This document shows positions 1-5,106 of a DNA stretch of 5,106 bases, piece after piece (the stretch's first letter is position 1; each line of letters begins with the position of its first letter). The stretch spans positions 1 to 5,106 of the forward strand of contig USDZ01000124.1 in NCBI GenBank assembly GCA_900553525.1, in the 5' to 3' direction. Position numbers and translations under genes: made by a program. The notes beneath the pieces were generated by a model. It did not search any database and was not told where the DNA came from. It worked only from the letters and a program-made list of their open reading frames with translations. The DNA comes from an uncultured Oscillospiraceae bacterium. Its GTDB lineage: Bacteria > Bacillota > Clostridia > Oscillospirales > Acutalibacteraceae.

Positions 1-435
1 CATCAGAAGCTGCCCCAATGAGGACGACGCGCTTTTCGCATGGATAAATACCCGATGCGCAGAGCAAAGCGCCGAAACTGCCTTCTGAAATTCCTCCTGT
101 TCCAATCCCTCCAGCGTTTTCTGCAGGTACATCTGCTGACGCAGGAACCAATTGTCCACGGTGAATGCTTCTTCAGCGTGCAATGTCTGCATCAGTTTGA
201 CAGCCGGGCCTTCCGAAATGTTCTGATCTGCCACCAGCCGCCTGAGCTCCTTATAATCCCCACAGCCCAGACGGCGCACAAAGCGGGAAATTGTCGTACC
301 CGAAACATCAAGCTTTTCTCCCACTTCCCCGATGGAGGAAAGCAAAAATTCTTCCGGGTTATTGGAAATATAGTCCAGGATCCGGGATTCAGCTTTGGTG
401 ATCTGCTCCGGCATCCGGGGAAACTGTAAAGTCAT
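1..435 (-). CDS. RpiR/MurR-family transcriptional regulator, N-terminal 145 residues (3' end off window)
   Basis: DNA-binding regulator of the RpiR/MurR family, which usually senses phosphorylated sugars through a C-terminal SIS domain and controls sugar or cell-wall-sugar genes. Seen here: an N-terminal RpiR helix-turn-helix domain at about residues 1-76, with the family pattern of ITKAESRILDYI (12-23), a turn at LDVSGTTISRFVRRLG (42-57) that forms the recognition helix, and DYKELRRLV (60-68). A helical linker follows, and the first strand and loop of the SIS domain begin at about 127 (RVFIHAKSASSSLG). The gene runs off the left edge, so about half of a usual 280-residue protein is visible. 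The ATG at 435-433 is chosen because AGGAGG at 452-447 lies 11 bases upstream and the family N-terminus starts here. It follows the PepSY lipoprotein gene by 56 bases, probably in one transcript. Odd: the usual G-x-G-x-S loop of SIS reads A-K-S-A-S, so ligand binding may differ. The family call is firm; the ligand and targets are unknown. Confidence 0.9.
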   Translation of the reverse strand, partial: MTLQFPRMPEQITKAESRILDYISNNPEEFLLSSIGEVGEKLDVSGTTISRFVRRLGCGDYKELRRLVADQNISEGPAVKLMQTLHAEEAFTVDNWFLRQQMYLQKTLEGLEQEEFQKAVSALCSAHRVFIHAKSASSSLGQLLM

Positions 436-490
436 CAGCTGCGACTCCTCCTGTGGCCTTTCTTTGCTCAAACCAGCTCTGTGCGGGGCG

Positions 491-520
491 GTTATTCCCG
501 CAGATCCGCATTCCAGTCAA
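491..520 (-). promoter_or_regulatory. Candidate weak promoter for the RpiR-family regulator
   Basis: On the minus strand TTGACT (520-515, five of six matches to the sigma-A -35 box) is followed after 18 bases by AATAAC (496-491, four of six matches to the -10 box). It overlaps the last codons of the lipoprotein gene and would start transcription near 484, about 50 bases before the regulator ATG. The -35 hexamer also encodes part of the lipoprotein C-terminus, so chance is a real possibility. The regulator may simply be co-transcribed from the promoter at 1173-1201. Confidence 0.25.
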
Positions 521-1148
521 AAATAATCCCGGTCTTTGGATCAATCTCAAACTCATATTTGACGCCGTCGTGGAACAACTCCCCCTCAAAGCGGCCCCGA
601 CCGTCGCCGCTTTCTTCCCACATCCGGATGTTTTCCGTGCTGGAGGCAGGAACCTTGCTCTGGACTGCCTGTTTGGCTTCCTCCAGCGTGACGGGGCTTC
701 CGCCCAGCCTGTCAAGCCACTCTTCATCTACCTCGTAATCGGCGCCGATGATCTTTCCGCCTGTTATGGCGATTTCAAAGTCATAATTCCCGTACTCTGT
801 TTCAAACTCCACCTGGAAAATCGGGATGTCGTTTTCCCGGTCCCGTTCCACTTTCACGTTATATGCGTCTTTTTCCGGAACGCCGGCGTTTTCCATCGCC
901 AGGGCAAGCGCGGCATCCTGATCGATTTCAGCATCTGTCGGCTGGCTGCCGCCGGATGGCTTTGAACTGTCCGGAATCTCATCATCCGGAAGGATTTCGG
1001 GCTGCTCGGTACTGGAAGCTGTCTCCTGCGGAGCCTGATCTGCCACAGAAGATCCTTGCGGAGAATCGGATGGCATTTGGCCGGTTGTTCTGCCGCAACC
1101 GGCCAGCAACAGGCACAAAACAGAAAATAACAATGCAATTCGTCTCAT
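492..1148 (-). CDS. PepSY-domain lipoprotein (218 aa)
   Basis: Predicted membrane-anchored extracytoplasmic lipoprotein. The N-terminus has two arginines, a hydrophobic stretch and a lipobox L15-A16-G17-C18, so cleavage and lipid attachment are expected at C18. Residues 19-72 are a Ser/Pro/Gln/Asp/Glu-rich flexible linker. Two PepSY-type repeats follow: about 74-140 (IDQDAALALAMENAGV, then FQVEFETEYGNYDFEI and a GKIIGADYEVDE strand) and about 152-214 (VTLEEAKQAVQSKV, then FEGELFHDGVKYEFEID and GIIFDWN). PepSY domains occur in secreted and surface proteins and are thought to bind or inhibit proteases or regulate local enzyme activity; the partner here is unknown. The ATG at 1148 has a purine-rich RBS (AGAGGTGA, at about 1163-1156) and a well-placed promoter upstream. 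The mature protein is acidic. It lies between a transporter operon and an RpiR-type regulator and probably shares a transcript with the latter. Family assignment is by pattern; no catalytic residues are expected. Confidence 0.9.
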   Translation of the reverse strand: MRRIALLFSVLCLLLAGCGRTTGQMPSDSPQGSSVADQAPQETASSTEQPEILPDDEIPDSSKPSGGSQPTDAEIDQDAALALAMENAGVPEKDAYNVKVERDRENDIPIFQVEFETEYGNYDFEIAITGGKIIGADYEVDEEWLDRLGGSPVTLEEAKQAVQSKVPASSTENIRMWEESGDGRGRFEGELFHDGVKYEFEIDPKTGIIFDWNADLRE

Positions 1149-1172
1149 AAAGCGCTCACCTCTACGCTATAC

Positions 1173-1201
1173 AATATATCAGAAAGCCAGGCTCTGTTCA
1201 A
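1173..1201 (-). promoter_or_regulatory. Sigma-A-like promoter of the lipoprotein-regulator unit
   Basis: Minus-strand TTGAAC (1201-1196) and TATATT (1178-1173) are separated by exactly 17 bases, a good match to a housekeeping sigma-A promoter. The expected start of transcription near 1166 gives a short leader of about 18 bases containing the AGAGGTGA ribosome binding site. The spacer holds an imperfect inverted repeat (1180-1196, arms AGCC/GGCT flanked by CAG/CTG) that could be an operator, though it is short. Confidence 0.6.
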
Positions 1202-1228
1202 GAAAAAGGCCCGTTACATACCTTTTTC
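1202..1228 (-). terminator. A/T-rich hairpin at the end of the ECF-PHP operon, possible weak (bidirectional) terminator
   Basis: Perfect 8-base inverted repeat, GAAAAAGG (minus 1228-1221) and CCTTTTTC (1209-1202), with an 11-base loop that contains the PHP stop codon (1216-1214). The T run lies in the 3' arm of the stem rather than after it and only three pairs are G-C, so this is not a classical strong terminator. Because the repeat is symmetrical it could act on either strand. Its position, exactly between the last gene of one unit and the -35 box of the next, is what makes the call plausible. Confidence 0.4.
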
Positions 1229-2209
1229 CCGGAAAACCAAGATACCCTTCGCTGAGCCGGTGGTTGTTGCGGATACCAGTTCAAAACCCTTCCGGGACAT
1301 TTCATTGGCAGCCAGCCGGATCCTGTCCGCCATTTCTCCGGCTTTTGGCGAATAATCGATCACCACCGTTTGGTAGGCCACGGCAAGCCTGTCTTGAAAA
1401 GAATAGGAATCCTGTTCTTTTCCATTGCCCAGCAGAACGCTGACATAATCCCCGCCCAAGGCGTAAATCTCCTTCAGCGCCCGTTTCAAGATGCCAGCGG
1501 TTTTCACCTGAAACGCGGCCTGCTCCGAAACCATAATCTGATAGGCTCCTGACGACATTTGACGGCGCAATTCGTCCAGTGTGACGGAGTTCTCTGCAAA
1601 TTCTGTCCAGATACAACCGTATTGCACCGCCTGATGGGTATCGCTCCCGCTGACTACCGGTTTGTGGAGACGTTCTCCCAGAGAACGGGTGAGCCGTTCG
1701 GCGCGTTCCCGGTCCTCCGCCACATCCTTGCCGTTTAAGTCCAGGAAATCCAGCCGTTCCAGCTGTTCCCGGGGCAGCTCCGGAATATGTCCGCCTGCCC
1801 GGTAAGGGTGGGCGGCGCCTACCAGAACGTCGTATTTCCGGAACAAGTCCAGCAGCTTTTCAAATGGAAGAAAATGCCCCGGCTGCTTATGTGAGGCCAG
1901 CCGCTGATTGAGTTCCAAAATCGTTTCTACAGTTCCCAGCGACAGAATATGCCCACCCTCGGCAATATCCGTCTCCATGCCCGGGAATATCCGCAGCCCG
2001 TTTTCCAGCAGAAGGGCATCTCCTTCCCGTTTGCTTTGATGCAAAAGATAGCCGTACAGCTCATCGAATTGCAGCGTATTGAAGTGCTCGGTCAGGCACA
2101 GGGCATCCAGCCCAGCCGCCTTTGCTTCGCCGAACAGCCAGTCGGTATATTGGGTGGAAAACGGAAGCCGTTTGGCCAGTTTCCCGTGAGTATGAAAATC
2201 CAGTTTCAA
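1214..2209 (-). CDS. PHP-domain metal-dependent phosphoesterase with a DUF4177-like C-terminal domain (331 aa)
   Basis: PHP (polymerase and histidinol phosphatase) fold protein, expected to be a cytoplasmic hydrolase of a phosphate ester using a cluster of metal ions. Seen: the H6-T-H8 motif at the very start (MKLDFHTH), T40-E41-H42, E79 in GMETDIAEGGH with H87, A-A-H134-P, D157-L-N159 and the closing S-G-S-D190-T-H192. All are typical PHP metal-ligand positions, so the site looks intact. Residues about 225-331 are an added domain whose end (MSRKGFELVSATT, 304-316, then GILVFREK) resembles the GWELVS core of DUF4177. The start is TTG at 2209: AAGAGG (2222-2217) lies 7 bases upstream, the catalytic HTH begins at residue 6, and no in-frame ATG fits. 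It lies 15 bases after the T-component stop, so it is probably last in the ECF operon. Histidinol phosphatase (HisK) is an alternative by fold, but no his genes are nearby. Substrate unknown. Confidence 0.9.
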   Translation of the reverse strand: MKLDFHTHGKLAKRLPFSTQYTDWLFGEAKAAGLDALCLTEHFNTLQFDELYGYLLHQSKREGDALLLENGLRIFPGMETDIAEGGHILSLGTVETILELNQRLASHKQPGHFLPFEKLLDLFRKYDVLVGAAHPYRAGGHIPELPREQLERLDFLDLNGKDVAEDRERAERLTRSLGERLHKPVVSGSDTHQAVQYGCIWTEFAENSVTLDELRRQMSSGAYQIMVSEQAAFQVKTAGILKRALKEIYALGGDYVSVLLGNGKEQDSYSFQDRLAVAYQTVVIDYSPKAGEMADRIRLAANEMSRKGFELVSATTTGSAKGILVFREKGM

Positions 2210-2216
2210 GTTACAG

Positions 2217-2222
2217 CCTCTT
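2217..2222 (-). promoter_or_regulatory. Ribosome binding site supporting a TTG start for the PHP gene
   Basis: AAGAGG on the minus strand ends 7 bases before the TTG at 2209-2207, in the 15-base gap after the TAG of the T-component gene. This spacing and the position of the HxH motif decide the unusual start codon. Confidence 0.6.
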
Positions 2223-2224
2223 TT

Positions 2225-3064
2225 CTAAAATAATGTGGATAACAGGATGGAAACCGCGATCCAGAGGAAAGAGATCGCCAGGAACAGCAGGTCGTTATAG
2301 GTGACCTTCAAAGTAGCAAGCTTCATCTTTTTCACCGCCTTGTTGACCGCCGCATAACGGTAGCCTTTGATTTCCAGCGCCTCCACCGTTGTCCGGGAGC
2401 GCTTGGCGGTATTGAGCATCAGCGGGTAAAAGGCGTGCATGACCACTTTGATCTGATAGAACAGGTACTTGACCTTCCCCCAGAACCTTTCGTGCACTGG
2501 CGGATTCCCCCGCATCCGGAAGGAGAGCAGGATGTTCTGGAACTCCTCCATCAGCATGGGCAGGATCCGATAGGCGTAGGAGATGGAAAAGGAAAGCCGT
2601 TCCGGGCAACCGTACCACATCAGCCCGTTGGACAGACGGTCCGGATCCAATCCGGAGAACACGGTGACGGAGGCCAGAGAGCAGGTGGCGACCTTCAGGG
2701 TGAGGATCAGCAGCGGGACGATGGTGGAAGCGTCCCCACCGAAAAGGAAGGACACCACCAGCAGATATCCCGTCTGAGTAAAGACGCCGACCGCGAACAG
2801 CAGCAGCACCAGGCCCGCCACACGGGCCAGTACGGTAGTGACGAGCACCAGTAAAAAGCAGGCCATCAAAAACCATAGGTTATTCACAAACCAGGGCACC
2901 AATCCGAAAAACAAATACCACACCAGCAGAATCCGCGGGTCCAGCCTGGCGATCACTGTGTCATCGTTGCCGTAGGCGTTTTTGAGCACCTGATTGCGCA
3001 GAAAGTCAATGGAGAATTTATCCAGGATATTTTCGGAGAGCTTCTTTTTCATCTTCGTTGCCAT
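2225..3064 (-). CDS. ECF transporter transmembrane (T) component, CbiQ/EcfT family (279 aa)
   Basis: Integral membrane coupling protein of an energy-coupling factor importer; it transmits ATP-driven motion from the paired ATPase domains to the substrate-binding S protein. Seen: an N-terminal cytosolic stretch with KNAYGNDDTVIARLDPRILL (29-48; the LDPR.. start is typical of the family), hydrophobic segments at about 45-60, 62-80, 82-108 and 112-136, a long amphipathic cytosolic region (about 140-250) and a last membrane segment at about 258-278. Coupling helices carry the family motifs SFRMRG (182-187) and TTVEALEIKGYRY (225-237). Length is usual. The ATG at 3064 is preferred over the GTG at 3070 because AGGAGG (3077-3072) lies 7 bases before the ATG but only 1 before the GTG. 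It follows the ATPase stop by 2 bases and precedes the PHP gene by 15. Odd: the second motif has Ile-Lys-Gly (232-234) where Ala/Ser-Arg-Gly is usual. Confidence 0.92.
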   Translation of the reverse strand: MATKMKKKLSENILDKFSIDFLRNQVLKNAYGNDDTVIARLDPRILLVWYLFFGLVPWFVNNLWFLMACFLLVLVTTVLARVAGLVLLLFAVGVFTQTGYLLVVSFLFGGDASTIVPLLILTLKVATCSLASVTVFSGLDPDRLSNGLMWYGCPERLSFSISYAYRILPMLMEEFQNILLSFRMRGNPPVHERFWGKVKYLFYQIKVVMHAFYPLMLNTAKRSRTTVEALEIKGYRYAAVNKAVKKMKLATLKVTYNDLLFLAISFLWIAVSILLSTLF

Positions 3065-3066
3065 CC

Positions 3067-4761
3067 TCACGCCTCCTCAAAGCTGTGCAGGAATTCCTCC
3101 ACCGTATAGCAGAGGGCTCCGCTGTCCAGCGCCTGCGCCATGGAAAAAATCTCCGGCGGCCGGATTCCTACGGTGTCCAGGATTTCCTGATTTCCAAAGA
3201 TCTCGTCCCGTGTTCCGTCCGCCACCACCCGGCCCCGGCAGAGCACTACGATCCGCTGCGCCCACTCACAGACCAGCTGCATATCATGGGTGGCGATCAT
3301 CACCGTTTCGGTGATATCCTTTATGTCCGTCAGCGTCCGCATGATTTCCTTGCGGGTGGCGATATCCAGGTTGGCAGTCGGCTCGTCCAACAGCAAAATG
3401 CCGGGGTTCAGGGCAACGCCGATGGCGAGGCTTGCCCGGCGCATCTGGCCGCCGGAGAGAAGCCGGCCGTCCCGGTCCTGCAATTCCGTCAGCCGGAAGC
3501 GGGCCAGCAGTTCGTCGGTGCGCGCCTGCCAGTTTTCAACATCCCGTACCTGCATGGCATAGGAGATATCGGCACGGATGGAATCCTTGATAAACATCTC
3601 CTCCGGGTTCTGATAAACAAGGGAAATGCTTTTCGACAGCTGTTCCGTCTTTTTCTTTCGGGTGCTTTCACCATTCAGGAGAATGTCGCCCGTCCCCGGC
3701 TTGAGAAGGCCTACCATTAGTTTCATTAAGGTGGATTTCCCTGCGCCGTTGGAACCGATCAGGGCGATCTTCTCTCCGCGGCGAATCTCCAGATTCAGGC
3801 CGTCAAACACCAACCGGTCGTCTCCTTTGACGCTGCGATAAGCGATGGATACGTCCCGAAACTGCACATTAGGCTCACCGGTCTCTGCCTCTTCCTGTTT
3901 CGTAAAGGCACAGGGATGATACTGTAAATGCCGAAAAGCGTTTTCCCCTTCCGCTACGGTGGTGGGCAAGAGCTGTCCCTCCGGCAGTTTCCCTTCCCGT
4001 TTCATCCGGTGAGCGGCAATGGTCACCTGGGGCGGGAAGATATTGCATGCCTGCAGCTCCTCCACCCGGCGCAGCGCCTCGCCCGTGGGAAGCTTCCACG
4101 CAATGCCGCCGTCCCGCATCAGCATCACATGCTTGCAGTAATCGGCGATATATTCCGTATGGTGCTCGATGATGATAATCGTCTTGCCATGCTTTTCGTT
4201 CAGCTCCTTCAGTACGCCGTAGATTTTATCCGCATGGCTGGGATCCAGCTGGGCGATCGGCTCGTCCAGAATCAGGATATCCGGCCGCAGGGAAACAGCG
4301 CCCGCCAGCGCCAGCAGATGGGTCTGCCCCCCGGAAAGCTGCCAGATATAGTCGTCCTCCCGTCCCTCCAGCCCGCAAAGGGAGAGAGCCTGCCGTCCTC
4401 TTTCGATATAATCCGGCATGGCGTAGTTCAAGCAGGCATAGGAGGCGTCATCCAGCACGGTAGGGCGGACGATCTGATTTTCAAAATCCTGATAGACATA
4501 TCCCGCCTTGCAGGCCAGCGTCCCCACATCCGATTCCAGGGTGTTGATCCCTCCCACCTTGACGGTCCCTTCAAAATCTCCGTCGATAAAGTGAGGGATC
4601 AGCCCGTTTAGGGTTTTGCAAAAAGTGGACTTCCCGCAGCCGTTGTTCCCAACGACCGCCAGGAAGTCTCCTTCTTCAACCGTAAGCGATATGTTCTTCA
4701 GAATCGGACTTTTTGCGGCGGGATAGGAATAGGTCAAATTCTCTATCTCGATGATGTTCAT
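3067..4761 (-). CDS. ECF transporter ATPase, two fused ABC domains (564 aa)
   Basis: Energising subunit of an ECF-type nutrient importer, with both ATPase halves in one chain, as in YkoD-like proteins. ABC domain 1 (about 1-235): Walker A GNNGCGKST (38-46), Q-loop Q91, signature LSGGQ (142-146), Walker B ILILDEP with E167, D-loop QLD (171-173), switch histidine H200 in IIEHH. ABC domain 2 (about 297-525): Walker A GSNGAGKST (336-344), Q384 in VYQNP, LSGGQ (435-439), LLLDEP with E460, H492 in ATHD. Both sites keep their catalytic residues. Each half is followed by a similar ECF-type tail: CNIFPPQVTIA (239-249) and VGIRPPEIFSMA (531-542) with TTV/YTV further on. The ATG at 4761 is chosen because GGAGG (4770-4766) precedes it, the family start MNIIEIENLTYSYP is found there, and it overlaps the upstream stop as ATGA; a longer reading frame to 4887 lies inside the upstream gene. 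Followed after 2 bases by the T component. Substrate is set by the S component and is unknown. Confidence 0.96.
   Translation of the reverse strand: MNIIEIENLTYSYPAAKSPILKNISLTVEEGDFLAVVGNNGCGKSTFCKTLNGLIPHFIDGDFEGTVKVGGINTLESDVGTLACKAGYVYQDFENQIVRPTVLDDASYACLNYAMPDYIERGRQALSLCGLEGREDDYIWQLSGGQTHLLALAGAVSLRPDILILDEPIAQLDPSHADKIYGVLKELNEKHGKTIIIIEHHTEYIADYCKHVMLMRDGGIAWKLPTGEALRRVEELQACNIFPPQVTIAAHRMKREGKLPEGQLLPTTVAEGENAFRHLQYHPCAFTKQEEAETGEPNVQFRDVSIAYRSVKGDDRLVFDGLNLEIRRGEKIALIGSNGAGKSTLMKLMVGLLKPGTGDILLNGESTRKKKTEQLSKSISLVYQNPEEMFIKDSIRADISYAMQVRDVENWQARTDELLARFRLTELQDRDGRLLSGGQMRRASLAIGVALNPGILLLDEPTANLDIATRKEIMRTLTDIKDITETVMIATHDMQLVCEWAQRIVVLCRGRVVADGTRDEIFGNQEILDTVGIRPPEIFSMAQALDSGALCYTVEEFLHSFEEA
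3072..3077 (-). promoter_or_regulatory. AGGAGG ribosome binding site that decides the T-component start
   Basis: A perfect AGGAGG inside the last codons of the ATPase gene, 7 bases before the ATG at 3064 and only 1 base before the in-frame GTG at 3070. It favours the ATG and indicates translation coupled to termination of the ATPase gene. Confidence 0.65.
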
Positions 4762-5106
4762 TGTTCCTCCGCCTGTTTCCTGCCGGCCTTGACTTTTAGC
4801 GCAACGATCGCAGCAACAGCGATTACGGCAGCAACCACAAGACCGATGGCCAGCGCTGTCCCGCTTTCCGCCCACTCGGCTTCCCATTCGATCAGCGGGG
4901 TGCCGCTGGTAGCCAAAAGTTCGGCGCCGGCCGCTGCGGCAAAGGCAACGATACAGCCGATGACAACTTTGGCGTTGATCCCGCCCAGCCAGGTCTTTTC
5001 ATCCCGCGGGCGCATCCCCAGAAGCGGCTCGATCTTGCCGTACAGCTTCGGCACCAAGAACAGGGTAGGCAGCAGGCAGAACAGGATACCGGAGAACAGC
5101 AGGTCG
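4758..5106 (-). CDS. Multi-spanning membrane protein, probable ECF substrate-binding (S) component; C-terminal 115 residues (5' end off window)
   Basis: Only the C-terminal part is visible; the frame stays open to the right edge, so the TTG at 5057 is not the true start. Seen: three hydrophobic segments at about visible residues 1-20 (DLLFSGILFCLLPTLFLVPK), 45-66 (around AKVVIGCIVAFAAAAGAELL) and 82-104 (ALAIGLVVAAVIAVAAIVAL). A charged stretch (YGKIEPLLGMRPRDEKT) joins the first two, an acidic tryptophan-containing loop EWEAEWAES (about 73-81) sits before the last, and the tail is basic then acidic (KVKAGRKQAEEQ). The TGA stop overlaps the ATPase ATG as ATGA, a sign of translational coupling. 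By position, first next to a fused ATPase and T protein, it is most likely the S component that binds the nutrient (S proteins usually have about six membrane spans). I do not recognise a specific substrate family from this half, and an accessory membrane subunit is possible. Confidence 0.65.
   Translation of the reverse strand, partial: DLLFSGILFCLLPTLFLVPKLYGKIEPLLGMRPRDEKTWLGGINAKVVIGCIVAFAAAAGAELLATSGTPLIEWEAEWAESGTALAIGLVVAAVIAVAAIVALKVKAGRKQAEEQ

Noticed and set aside
482..502. Hairpin TGCGGG/CCCGCA with a 9-base loop at the lipoprotein stop codon
   Set aside because: Six-base stem with no T run after it on the minus strand; it overlaps a candidate -10 box and does not look like an intrinsic terminator.
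40..965. Plus-strand reading frames at 40-429 and 453-965
   Set aside because: They are antisense to the RpiR-type and PepSY genes, which have clear family motifs, good RBSs and a promoter; the plus-strand products show no recognisable domain.
3065..3070. GTG start at 3070 for the T component
   Set aside because: It would leave only one base between AGGAGG and the start codon; the ATG two codons later has the ideal 7-base spacing. A GTGA overlap is tempting but the RBS does not support it.
3058..4611. Long plus-strand reading frames at 3058-3720 and 3928-4611 opposite the ATPase
   Set aside because: Antisense shadows of a highly conserved double ABC protein; GC-rich codon structure commonly keeps the opposite strand open.
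4762..4887. N-terminal extension of the ATPase reading frame to 4887
   Set aside because: The added residues are Arg/Cys/Gly-rich low-quality sequence antisense in frame to the upstream membrane gene; the ATG at 4761 has an RBS, an ATGA overlap and the typical ABC-domain N-terminus.
4758..5057. A complete 99-residue protein starting at TTG 5057
   Set aside because: The frame stays open to the window edge with a continuing hydrophobic segment, so the protein is truncated by the window, not started there.

Overview
The window reads as part of a fairly GC-rich genome of a low-complexity-free Gram-positive bacterium, most likely a gut-type Clostridia/Oscillospiraceae-like Firmicute. This is inferred from strong AGGAGG-type ribosome binding sites, a lipoprotein with a lipobox, a Group II-style ECF transporter with a fused double ATPase, and an RpiR-type regulator; no ribosomal RNA or marker gene is present to confirm it. 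All six genes lie on the minus strand, so transcription runs from high to low coordinates, and coding density is very high. No gene-free stretch exceeds about 70 bases.

Right and centre (5106 down to 1214): a tightly packed transporter operon. It starts off-window with the C-terminal part of a multi-spanning membrane protein that is probably the substrate-binding S component. This overlaps by ATGA a 564-residue ATPase made of two fused ABC domains. Two bases later comes the transmembrane coupling (T) protein, and 15 bases after that a PHP-type metal-dependent phosphoesterase with an extra C-terminal domain. Together the first three form a complete energy-coupling factor (ECF) uptake system for a small nutrient that the sequence does not identify. 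The PHP protein is the unexpected partner.

Left (1213 down to 1): an A/T-rich hairpin at the PHP stop codon is followed directly by a good sigma-A-like promoter. This reads a secreted lipoprotein with two PepSY domains and then, 56 bases on, an RpiR/MurR-family regulator cut off by the window edge just as its sugar-phosphate-binding SIS domain begins. A second weak promoter may lie at the end of the lipoprotein gene.

I found no tRNA, rRNA, CRISPR array, insertion sequence or attachment site. The most interesting points are the PHP plus DUF4177-like architecture placed in an ECF operon, the unassigned S component, and atypical residues in two otherwise canonical family motifs (T-protein second coupling motif; SIS phosphate-binding loop).
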